Source: a virus. From it: 21,032 bases of DNA. The stretch lies in the IMG/VR virus record IMGVR_UViG_3300025379_000093, positions 1 through 21,032 of that record. One strand, given 5' to 3'. The translations under genes and the position numbers were made by a program. Shown in pieces: positions 8,201 through 13,006 of this stretch (positions are counted from its first letter, which is position 1; every line of letters begins with the position of its first letter). Under the pieces are notes generated by a model that was given only the letters and a program-made list of their open reading frames with translations, did no database searches and was not told the DNA's origin.

Positions 8201-8817
8201 TTATACCCGTCAACTACCACAACTGCATAGCTACCAACAGTACCAATACTAGTCAATGGAGTGTAGGCATAGCCAGATCCACCAGTAAACGAGCCTTGAG
8301 TGTTTGCAGTAGTTGTTTGGCTTGCAAGCTCAACAACGATAGGGTTCTTGGCAACAAAACTCTGTGTTGACTGACTCCATTCGTAGATGCCCCAAGTTGT
8401 ATCCACTGTATCAAACCAATAAGTGCTGTCAGCAACAGATGCAGTGGGACGAACACTGGTGCCTTGAAGTTCATTCAAGTCAATATCGGCACGAACTGCA
8501 TACAATTGATTGCCCAGCCCCAATGCACTATAAGATGCCATCAAACCATATTCGTTTGTTTCATCGCCGTGTAGTGGTGTGCCTGCTGAACTTTGTTGGA
8601 ACACTGGATAACCCATTGCTGTGCTCAATTCGCGTTGGCTACCAAACACTTGCAACATGCCTGCGTTTGCTTTGCTTGTTCCGGTTGCTACTGCACCGTT
8701 GATTGTTTTGTCTTGTGCGGTTGCTAGTAGTACAAGTGGAACTGTTCCCACTGCATTGCTGATGTATTGACTTTCATCAGTTACTGTAATACTTAAACCT
8801 GGTGATACTAATGCCAT
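5269..8817 (-). CDS. 18: Tail sheath protein, T4 gp18-like, with large inserted domains
   Basis: This 1182-aa contractile sheath subunit is nearly twice the length of T4 gp18 (659 aa). The N-terminus (VSPGLSITVTDES, then LQVFGSQRELSTAMG and YSALGLGNQLYAVRAD) and the C-terminus (about 863-1182, including VNVARLVNYIRTIFASAGNA, FEPNDKITRDQFAATLNRAL and VEFIYIPIRLFNPGD) are typical sheath core. The C-terminal part mediates assembly and contraction. Between them are Ser/Thr/Gly-rich beta inserts near 250-330 and 495-600, and a compact motif near 808-853 (YNSGTTYTQGAKVLGG...YWAPL) resembling a family 5/12 carbohydrate-binding module. The inserts probably face outward, which is inference. AAGGAAG precedes the ATG, and AATAAATA upstream is the likely late promoter. 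gp19 follows. Confidence 0.95.
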   Translation of the reverse strand: MALVSPGLSITVTDESQYISNAVGTVPLVLLATAQDKTINGAVATGTSKANAGMLQVFGSQRELSTAMGYPVFQQSSAGTPLHGDETNEYGLMASYSALGLGNQLYAVRADIDLNELQGTSVRPTASVADSTYWFDTVDTTWGIYEWSQSTQSFVAKNPIVVELASQTTTANTQGSFTGGSGYAYTPLTSIGTVGSYAVVVVDGYNRTYYKAGDACSPYLPTLANQLAVNPSYNQWLLVGTPAWRASHPTVTGSVVSTSLTLPTNSYMYINGSNVAVSVGGSYTMSNVAAAINSASISGVTAQVVNNKLALFSDGTSSGISANDGKINIYTDPNWNSTSNVALINAVGLTVSSTVGAIPGHSGSYGYYAVSVAPQLQTYVSGTEAFGYGTFTNIPPWTNTVSNDINAPGGSVWLKQGATGGGTNFVFKQYNATTGLWNTQAVSSYPNESTALYYLDPTGGGANIAMGTIFMRQDPNPAGSAVLGYAGYRARVRTVTGAVSATGSVANPTFTNGSQFNISVSQPGSSTNITAQITLGGTGATDFVTAIQAANVPNITAQVNANGTITITHTAGGAITMTPIGGVYNVPATAGFTASVTNVNVVGSGLTAVATISGFAPLTYTYSDTQPVADPANGTLWYYSDPTVIDVMINTGTAWVGYQTGLTDARGYNLSYGTLDPSGVIAAAVAPTTHTDNTALARGDLWLNTSDLEHWPNLSRWNGSTWVAIDNTDQITTNGILFADARWDITGTTDPASGTEVTPIAMAQSSYLDLDAPNPLLYPRGMLLCNTRRSGYNVKKFITGYFNTSADNVAAYNSGTTYTQGAKVLGGSTIYVSVYNGNNTGNSVTNTTYWAPLQTGTWVTTSGLKDDGSPYSGHQAQRQIVIAAMKAALDANTEIREDQFKFSLICAPGYPELISDMVSLNNDRANTAFVIGDTPLDLSTNPVNLINWSNDTNGTGLATSDPYLAVYYPGGLSTDLSGNEIMVPASHMALRTYLYNDNVAFPWFAPAGTRRGLVSNATDLGYLNRTTGEFMRTGVNQALRDTLYQNKINPITIIPGIGLVVWGQKTRDPNTESLDRVNVARLVNYIRTIFASAGNAFLFEPNDKITRDQFAATLNRALNDLIAKRGIYDYLVVCDTTNNTPDRIANNQLYADVAIEPTKDVEFIYIPIRLFNPGDIAKLGGK

Positions 8818-8843
8818 AGTAAACTTCCTTTTGCTATTATGAA

Positions 8844-8851
8844 TATTTATT
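8844..8851 (-). promoter_or_regulatory. T4-type late promoter (AATAAATA) for gp18
   Basis: The minus strand reads AATAAATA (7 of 8 matches). With T4 spacing, transcription starts near 8838, giving a 21-nt leader that carries the strong AAGGAAG ribosome-binding site of gp18. Confidence 0.6.
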
Positions 8852-8882
8852 AATAAGTGCTGTTTTTGGGTGTCTACGCTGC

Positions 8883-8894
8883 CCTTTGCAAAGG
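8883..8894. other. 12-bp perfect palindrome CCTTTGCAAAGG
   Basis: The sequence is its own reverse complement over 12 bases. It sits in the divergent gap between gp18 (leftward) and the zinc-ribbon gene (rightward). It could be an operator or a transcription pause site. No T-run follows on either strand, so a terminator is unlikely. Confidence 0.3.
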
Positions 8895-8924
8895 TTAGCT
8901 CAGATCGGCACTACTAAATACAGT

Positions 8925-9272
8925 ATGGAAAGAAAGATATGCCCCACTTGCAACCAAAGACCAGTTGCAGTCAACTATGTCAAAGAAGATGTTACACACT
9001 ATAGATCACAGTGCGATGTGTGTAGTCGTGAGGGCAAAAAGATCAACCGTACCCCGGCTTGGTACAAAAGTGGATATAGAAAAAAGCCGCAGTGTGAAAA
9101 ATGCGGCTTCAAGTTCAGGTTCCCGGTGGAACAATCAGCGGTGTATTACCTTGACGGTAACTTAAAAAATAACAATCACTTCAATCTCAAGACTGTGTGC
9201 TTAAACTGTGTTCAAGAGGTTGCTCGTTCACGCTTGCCTTGGCGATCAAGTCCTCTTGTGCCAGATTTTTAA
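8925..9272 (+). CDS. Zinc-ribbon / degenerate HNH-like protein
   Basis: This 115-aa protein starts at the ATG at 8925; an upstream in-frame TTG is less likely. It has four CxxC knuckles: C6/C9 with C30/C33, and C57/C60 with C92/C95, suggesting two structural zinc sites. Residues 73-95 (VYYLDGNLKNNNHFNLKTVC and onward) follow the HNH pattern with DGN, paired Asn and NL. However, the position of the catalytic His is Tyr75, and the usual His after the last CxxC is Val96. It may therefore bind DNA without cutting it. I recall similar small proteins in T4-like cyanophages. It is rightward against its neighbours, and its last 86 bases are antisense to the end of the dNMP kinase gene. No clear Shine-Dalgarno sequence or promoter is visible. 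Confidence 0.75.
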   Translation: MERKICPTCNQRPVAVNYVKEDVTHYRSQCDVCSREGKKINRTPAWYKSGYRKKPQCEKCGFKFRFPVEQSAVYYLDGNLKNNNHFNLKTVCLNCVQEVARSRLPWRSSPLVPDF

Positions 9273-9867
9273 GTTGTTTGTATAGTGCATCAATAGTGCC
9301 ATTGTTGTCTACAACTGCATCAAAGCAGGTTCCAGCCCAGCTATACTCACTAGCATGAATACCCTCAGTTTTTAACCATTCTTTAGCTTTAGTATCTCCG
9401 CGATTTGCCAGACTGGCAACGTCATACCAGTGTGGGGTTAGCCCTCGCTGAACCCAAATGATCTTTCCGCCCTGTGCTTGGATGGCTGCAATCTCGTTAG
9501 GGAATCTGCAATCACTGATAACAACGTTGTCCTGCGCTTTACGTAGGCGGTTTTCCAAGCTGGCAATCCACATGTCGTCGTGAAAGCCTTGGCGACAAAC
9601 TTCTGTACCCCAGTACTGTAGAATCCAGCGTGGCGTCAAGTGTGGCATTGCCAGGCGTTCTGCCCACCAAACATCCACTTGTTCACGCCATTCACGGGCT
9701 TGTTTGGTACGCCCTTCCAGCATGGTTCTATCCCACCCAAACACTGCCGACACTGCATCTTTGAGTGTGTTGGCAAAACTTTCTCTACGGTATTCGTGAA
9801 AGTTAACCAAATAGTCTGCCGCTGTGTCTTTGCCTGCACCAATAAATCCGCAAATGCCTATGATCAT
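9187..9867 (-). CDS. 1: Deoxynucleoside monophosphate kinase, T4 gp1-like
   Basis: This 226-aa protein is close to T4 gp1 (241 aa), which phosphorylates dNMPs to dNDPs for phage DNA synthesis. The P-loop is GFIGAGKDT at residues 7-15 (Lys13). Family-typical segments follow: FANTLKDAVSAVFGWDRTML, then LTPRWILQYWGTEVCRQGF and WIASLENRL. VVISDCRFPNE is the second conserved block, with Arg and Asp for nucleotide binding. The C-terminal 20 residues are polar and are read antisense to the zinc-ribbon gene. A sigma70-type promoter, a hairpin and an AGGAG site are packed directly upstream, which fits early expression of a nucleotide-metabolism enzyme among late genes. Confidence 0.9.
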   Translation of the reverse strand: MIIGICGFIGAGKDTAADYLVNFHEYRRESFANTLKDAVSAVFGWDRTMLEGRTKQAREWREQVDVWWAERLAMPHLTPRWILQYWGTEVCRQGFHDDMWIASLENRLRKAQDNVVISDCRFPNEIAAIQAQGGKIIWVQRGLTPHWYDVASLANRGDTKAKEWLKTEGIHASEYSWAGTCFDAVVDNNGTIDALYKQLKNLAQEDLIAKASVNEQPLEHSLSTQS

Positions 9868-9869
9868 AA

Positions 9870-9895
9870 AAAATGCTCCTATTACAGAGCATTTT
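9870..9895 (-). terminator. Hairpin before the dNMP kinase: terminator-like and RBS-sequestering
   Basis: On the minus strand, AAAATGCTC and GAGCATTTT form a perfect 9-bp stem around an 8-nt loop, followed by more T just before the ATG at 9867. The kinase ribosome-binding site AGGAG straddles the loop and the 3' arm. The -10 box of the local promoter (9891-9896) is in the 5' arm. Readthrough RNA can form the hairpin; RNA from the local promoter cannot. Confidence 0.7.
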
Positions 9896-9920
9896 AACGT
9901 AGTTGTAACACTGAAGTCAA
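9891..9920 (-). promoter_or_regulatory. Sigma70-type early promoter for the dNMP kinase
   Basis: On the minus strand, TTGACT (9920-9915) and TAAAAT (9896-9891) are separated by 18 nt. The predicted start is near 9884-9883 in the hairpin loop, giving a leader of about 16 nt with AGGAG. The -35 begins one base after the TAA of the upstream gene (TAACTTGACT). Confidence 0.65.
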
Positions 9921-9921
9921 G

Positions 9922-10254
9922 TTAGATGTCTATGATTTTTTGTATGTTTGGTGTTCTTGATGCCCGTGCTGGATAAACTGTTTTTAAAATGAACACCAAT
10001 CGATCAGAGCTGACTCTTCTCAGTCCCAGACTGATTTCGCTGGTCCAATCATAAACCCAAAATTGTTGTCCCACTTCAACCCGTTCAAGTTTGTTGATGA
10101 TCTTGGACAAGCGCTTAAGAGTGTAGTCAACACCTCTAGGATAAACGCCACGAGTTTTTGTACGATCAAGTGCATGATCGTCAACCCGCACTTCAATTGG
10201 GCCCAGGTGTAAAGTGCCCACTGTTGCTTCATTGATGATCTCGTTGGCTAGCAT
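9922..10254 (-). CDS. Small basic protein, possible RelE/barnase-like nuclease fold
   Basis: This is a 110-aa protein. I chose the ATG at 10254 because it overlaps the gp13 stop as TAATG; a TTG five codons upstream is possible but less likely. The body has an N-terminal strand pair (LGPIEVRVDDHALDRTKTRG), a helix rich in Lys/Arg (VDYTLKRLSKIINKL), then strands EVGQQFWVYDW, ISLGLRRV and RLVFILKTVYPAR. A 'HALDRTKxRG' helix followed by strands that end in basic residues resembles small toxin-like nucleases such as DUF4258/RelE-type proteins found in phages. This is a fold-level resemblance only, and no catalytic residues can be assigned safely. It is translationally coupled to the neck gene gp13, and the dNMP kinase promoter begins at its stop codon. 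Confidence 0.65.
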   Translation of the reverse strand: MLANEIINEATVGTLHLGPIEVRVDDHALDRTKTRGVYPRGVDYTLKRLSKIINKLERVEVGQQFWVYDWTSEISLGLRRVSSDRLVFILKTVYPARASRTPNIQKIIDI

Positions 10255-11195
10255 TAACCAGTTACCCAAGTTAGAGGTCTACCGTTGTCAATATAGTTCA
10301 CAATCTCGTACTCTAAACGTGTCATTTCTTCATTGGCTTCTGCAATCATTGCAGCACCGTTTAAGCTCGTACCACCTTGTGGGCCAGCAATCTGTGCAAA
10401 CTTGCTGTAGGCTTGTCCTAGTAGACGTTTGCTGAAGCTGTAGGCATACTCTTGGATCCAAGGGAAACTGTAGGTGTCGCTCAGTATCATGCTGTCGGGT
10501 TTGATGTTATCAATCCAGAGCAGTACAGATTCAAATGGGTTCTGAGTCCCGCCACCGCCACCAGTTGATCCACCGTAACCGTAAGGCATCTTGCGTACAA
10601 TGGTCAGCTTCTTGGTTGTGGGGTTGAAGGTATAATTCAAGAAACCACCAAACATTTTCATACTGAGCTTTTGGTAGTCCACAAACAATTCATAGTTAGT
10701 AAGGCCGCCAACACGTCCTGCTTGTAACATGTAAGTGTTCATGAAACCTGACGCAAAAGGTTCAAATTGACTTGCTGTAGTGCCTGTAACCGAGCCAATA
10801 CCACGTCTAAAGGCAGCTCTAACGTTCATAATCTCTTTAGGCAGTATGTATTCCTGTGTTTCAGGCAATAGATCCAAAAAGCAGTAGCTTTCTTCCACGC
10901 TGTTGGCAGCACGTTGACGATACTTGATCAGGGCCTGGGTAATGGCCATAGCATAGTGTTCTTGCTCTAGCTCAACATCAACTATGCCATCACCTAGACG
11001 CATACGAATATAGTCTGTTATCTCACTGCGTTTTTGATCACTTGTGGGAAGTGTGCTGGGGTCAAATTGAATTGGTCCCGGTCCAGTCCCGGTACTGGGA
11101 TTGTAAAGTGTAGCAGATTTAACGCTACCAAAGACTGTTAAATTCCCGTCAATTTGGGGAGAGGTTGAAGCATTTGGGTCGCTGTATTCAGCCAT
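10254..11195 (-). CDS. 13: Neck protein, T4 gp13-like
   Basis: This is a 313-aa head-to-tail connector protein that joins the portal vertex; T4 gp13 is 309 aa. After a low-complexity N-terminus, the family block begins at about residue 58: ITDYIRMRLGDGIVDVELEQ, then AITQALIKYRQRAANSVEES and ETQEYILPKEIMNVRAAFRR. A later block has YELFVDYQKLSMKMFGGFLN, LTIVRKMPYG, and an Ile/Tyr-rich helix with ESVLLWIDN and PWIQEYAYSFSKRLLGQAYS. A Gly-rich loop (GGSTGGGGG) interrupts it. The ATG has AGGA within the upstream hairpin, and a TATAAATA sits in the hairpin. gp14 and gp15, normally next to gp13 on the same strand, are instead encoded on the opposite strand to the right. Confidence 0.85.
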   Translation of the reverse strand: MAEYSDPNASTSPQIDGNLTVFGSVKSATLYNPSTGTGPGPIQFDPSTLPTSDQKRSEITDYIRMRLGDGIVDVELEQEHYAMAITQALIKYRQRAANSVEESYCFLDLLPETQEYILPKEIMNVRAAFRRGIGSVTGTTASQFEPFASGFMNTYMLQAGRVGGLTNYELFVDYQKLSMKMFGGFLNYTFNPTTKKLTIVRKMPYGYGGSTGGGGGTQNPFESVLLWIDNIKPDSMILSDTYSFPWIQEYAYSFSKRLLGQAYSKFAQIAGPQGGTSLNGAAMIAEANEEMTRLEYEIVNYIDNGRPLTWVTG

Positions 11196-11199
11196 AAAA

Positions 11200-11230
11200 A
11201 ATCCTGTTATATGCTATTTATAACAGGATT
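11200..11230 (-). terminator. Hairpin before gp13: terminator of the early unit and RBS-sequestering stem
   Basis: On the minus strand, AATCCTGTTAT and ATAACAGGATT form a perfect 11-bp stem with a 9-nt loop, followed by TTTT and then the gp13 ATG at 11195. It starts 6 nt after the stop of the 388-aa gene. The AGGA ribosome-binding site of gp13 is in the 3' arm. Confidence 0.8.
11215..11222 (-). promoter_or_regulatory. T4-type late promoter (TATAAATA) inside the gp13 hairpin
   Basis: An exact TATAAATA on the minus strand spans the 5' arm and loop of the hairpin. The predicted start near 11209 lies at the beginning of the 3' arm, so late transcripts would lack the 5' arm and expose the AGGA. 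Confidence 0.75.
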
Positions 11231-11236
11231 GGGAGT

Positions 11237-12403
11237 TTAGGCTACTTTGAGTAACACAATGTCTGCGTTAATGCGCCCGTTCATCTTGGTTTCAGTTGCT
11301 TTGACATCGTCCAAGAACTTGCGTAGTTGCACTTTGCCTGCTCGGGCAAACTCTTTCAACTTTTCCTCGGGCTTCCTTAATGTCTTTGATACGCTCTTGT
11401 CGGTATCAAAGTTCACAATACTTGTTCCTTTGACGTTGAGTGTTTGATATGCGGCTGCTACATATCGACCCAGCTTTCTGGTTTTAACATTATATACCCA
11501 CAATGCTTGAGCCCCAATAATGTCAGCAGGATTGATTGACACAATCTTAAGGCCAGCATTATCTTTTGCGTACTTGATTTTAGCAACCACTTTTTCCCGA
11601 CTTGGAGCTTTTTTAACTCTTGCCTTCTTGAGGCTCTTTTTAACGCCGCGGTACTGTTCAACTGCGGCCAGGAGGTCGTCGATCCAAGCGATAATACGCT
11701 TGAAGTCAGCTGCCTTAAGATGGCTGTAGCCCTCTCGAACTTGTTCATCCTTTTTGGATACTGCAAGTTCAAGTTCAGCTTTTCGTGTTTTATAAACATC
11801 TTCGTATTTTCCTAACTGGCTTTGTACCACGTTGTTGGCAACAAGATAGTCATACAGTTTAGTTGGGTTCTTGACACCTGTAGCAACATCGTCAAAGATG
11901 CCCTCCAGCTCACCAATGATCTCGCTTGTGCGTTCAGCAAGTCGATCTTGAATAGTGGGACGGTAGGCTACTTGTTCTGCTGTTGCAATCTCTGCAACGG
12001 GCTCGGGTTCTGCCTTGGCAACCACTTCCATAACACTGTCAACAATGAACTCAATGTGGCGTCCACGGAAAGGCATGCCCTTGCGGTGCGCCATGATAAG
12101 GCTGCACACTGTCATAGGCAGCAAGCGATCACCTGCACGGTTAAACGCTTTGACTTCTTCGATTGAAAGTTTGCTGTTCTTTTGTAGCCACTCAACTACA
12201 TACTTTTTGCAGTCTTTTTGACTGTAGTAATAATTGTAGTAGTAGAAGCTCTTACGCAGGCGGTTGTCAAATCGTTCATTGTCCCAGTCCGCGGCTTCTG
12301 CGGGCCATTCAGGCTCGCTACCAGTGTACTTTTCATCAGCGAAAGCAATACGTGCTTGACGTGGTGCTTTGTTTTTGATCTTGATGCCTGCTACTGTTGC
12401 CAT
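11237..12403 (-). CDS. Conserved T4-type phage protein of unknown function (388 aa)
   Basis: The start is set at ATG 12403, which overlaps the upstream stop (TAATG); the longer frame begins at TTG inside the previous gene. The 388-aa protein is Lys-rich and mostly helical. Blocks include ARIAFADEKYTG near residue 20, FYYYNYYYSQKDCKKYVVEW (about residues 52-71), PTIQDRLAERTSEIIGELEG, EGYSHLKAADFKRIIAWIDD, a basic KKSLKKARVKKAPSREKVV, VSINPADIIGAQALWVYN, and VQLRKFLDDVKATETKMNGR near the end. I recall closely similar hypothetical proteins widespread in marine T4-like phages. No enzyme motif is evident. It lies in a unit with sigma70-type promoters and ends at a terminator, so early expression is predicted. 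A role in DNA or RNA handling seems as likely as a structural one. Confidence 0.8.
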   Translation of the reverse strand: MATVAGIKIKNKAPRQARIAFADEKYTGSEPEWPAEAADWDNERFDNRLRKSFYYYNYYYSQKDCKKYVVEWLQKNSKLSIEEVKAFNRAGDRLLPMTVCSLIMAHRKGMPFRGRHIEFIVDSVMEVVAKAEPEPVAEIATAEQVAYRPTIQDRLAERTSEIIGELEGIFDDVATGVKNPTKLYDYLVANNVVQSQLGKYEDVYKTRKAELELAVSKKDEQVREGYSHLKAADFKRIIAWIDDLLAAVEQYRGVKKSLKKARVKKAPSREKVVAKIKYAKDNAGLKIVSINPADIIGAQALWVYNVKTRKLGRYVAAAYQTLNVKGTSIVNFDTDKSVSKTLRKPEEKLKEFARAGKVQLRKFLDDVKATETKMNGRINADIVLLKVA

Positions 12404-12636
12404 TATACACGTTCCTTTTTCACGCGGCCAATGCGGCTCGCTTTGTTCCAATCATATACAACGCCATCGGGGCAGAGCCCGTTTTTGACGCTGTCTACAC
12501 CAAAAATCCCACAAACCTCAAAGTCCGCGCCTTTGATGGTTACAAATTCATCTATTAGTTTTGCCGCTTCCATTGCTGTGCCTAAGCTATCAAAAGCACC
12601 ACGAACAAAACCTGTATTGTCTATTACTTTGTACAT
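12403..12636 (-). CDS. Small conserved phage protein of unknown function (77 aa)
   Basis: This is a 77-aa protein with an N-terminal MYKVIDNTGFVRGAFDSLGT, a helix TAMEAAKLIDEFVTIKG, a strand FEVCGIFGVDSV and a basic C-terminus (RIGRVKKERV). I recall similar short 'MYKVIDNTGFVRG' proteins in T4-like cyanophages without a known function. It is a compact alpha/beta protein with no signal peptide. No Shine-Dalgarno sequence precedes the ATG. A TTGACT-17-TATAAT promoter ends 6 nt before it, so the mRNA may begin at the AUG. Its stop overlaps the next ATG (TAATG), linking it to the 388-aa protein. Confidence 0.72.
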   Translation of the reverse strand: MYKVIDNTGFVRGAFDSLGTAMEAAKLIDEFVTIKGADFEVCGIFGVDSVKNGLCPDGVVYDWNKASRIGRVKKERV

Positions 12637-12642
12637 GCCATT

Positions 12643-12671
12643 ATTATAACGCAGAAACCATTTTGAGTCAA
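12643..12671 (-). promoter_or_regulatory. Sigma70-type early promoter, predicted leaderless start
   Basis: On the minus strand, TTGACT (12671-12666), a 17-nt spacer and TATAAT (12648-12643) match the sigma70 consensus at 11 of 12 positions. Six bases separate the TATAAT from the ATG, so the start of transcription is expected at or within a base or two of the A of the ATG. The -35 begins one base after the TAA of the upstream gene. Confidence 0.85.
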
Positions 12672-12672
12672 G

Positions 12673-12939
12673 TTAGTACATTAGTGTTGCCATTAGATAC
12701 CACTGCTCAAACTCGTTAACGCAGATTTCAAATTTTTCCGTTAATTCTTTGTACTTATGTGTTACTTTTGACAACCGTCTACATTCCACCATTTCTCGAT
12801 CCATGGCGATGTATGCATCATTGCAGTTTGAGTAGATCTTGTACAGGGTACTACGGGCTTTGATATTTTTGGTATCCTGTACCATTTTCAAGCACTTTTG
12901 CAGGCGCTCGTAGTAATTCATGTGTGTCGGAGTCGTCAT
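12673..12939 (-). CDS. Small helical hypothetical protein, first gene of the leftward early unit
   Basis: This is an 88-aa protein that is almost wholly helical by composition: NYYERLQKCLKMVQDTKNIK, then DREMVECRRLSKVTHKYKEL and KFEICVNEFEQWYLMATLMY. It could form a coiled coil or helical bundle. I do not recognise it. The first ATG (12939) lies 6 nt after a consensus TATAAT and would give a leaderless mRNA. A second in-frame ATG at 12921 (residue 7) would have an 18-nt leader but no clear Shine-Dalgarno sequence. Its stop TAA abuts the -35 of the next promoter. The position directly behind a full-consensus promoter suggests strong early expression, as for small host-takeover proteins, which is inference. 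Confidence 0.68.
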   Translation of the reverse strand: MTTPTHMNYYERLQKCLKMVQDTKNIKARSTLYKIYSNCNDAYIAMDREMVECRRLSKVTHKYKELTEKFEICVNEFEQWYLMATLMY

Positions 12940-12945
12940 GCTGGT

Positions 12946-12974
12946 ATTATAACACCTTTTGGTTAACGTGTCAA
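12946..12974 (-). promoter_or_regulatory. Full-consensus sigma70 promoter, predicted leaderless start
   Basis: On the minus strand, TTGACA (12974-12969), a 17-nt spacer and TATAAT (12951-12946) match the sigma70 consensus at all 12 positions. TATAAT is followed by ACCAGC and then the ATG at 12939, placing the start of transcription on the ATG. Confidence 0.92.
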
Positions 12975-12979
12975 ATCAG

Positions 12980-12987
12980 CATAAATA
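12980..12987 (+). promoter_or_regulatory. T4-type late promoter (CATAAATA) for the gp14-gp15 block
   Basis: The plus strand reads CATAAATA (7 of 8 matches). T4 spacing puts the start near 12993, giving a 14-nt leader with AAAGGA ahead of the GTG at 13007. It lies back to back with the leftward early promoter. Confidence 0.65.
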
Positions 12988-13006
12988 CACGAACAAAGGA
13001 TTTACA

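Noticed and set aside
8893-8911. GGTTAGCTCAGATCGGCA looks like a tRNA D-arm (A box).
   Set aside because: No matching T-arm, anticodon stem or acceptor stem can be drawn around it, and the gene at 8925 begins directly after.
8913-8920. ACTAAATA as a late promoter for the rightward zinc-ribbon gene.
   Set aside because: Only 6 of 8 matches, and the transcript would begin inside the ATG; no other support.
9640-9897. Plus-strand frame of 85 codons antisense to the dNMP kinase.
   Set aside because: It has no ribosome-binding site or recognisable motif and mirrors the coding frame of a well-supported gene.
12404-12451. Longer start for the 388-aa protein at TTG 12451.
   Set aside because: It would overlap the 77-aa gene by 16 codons; ATG 12403 sits at a TAATG junction like others in this genome.
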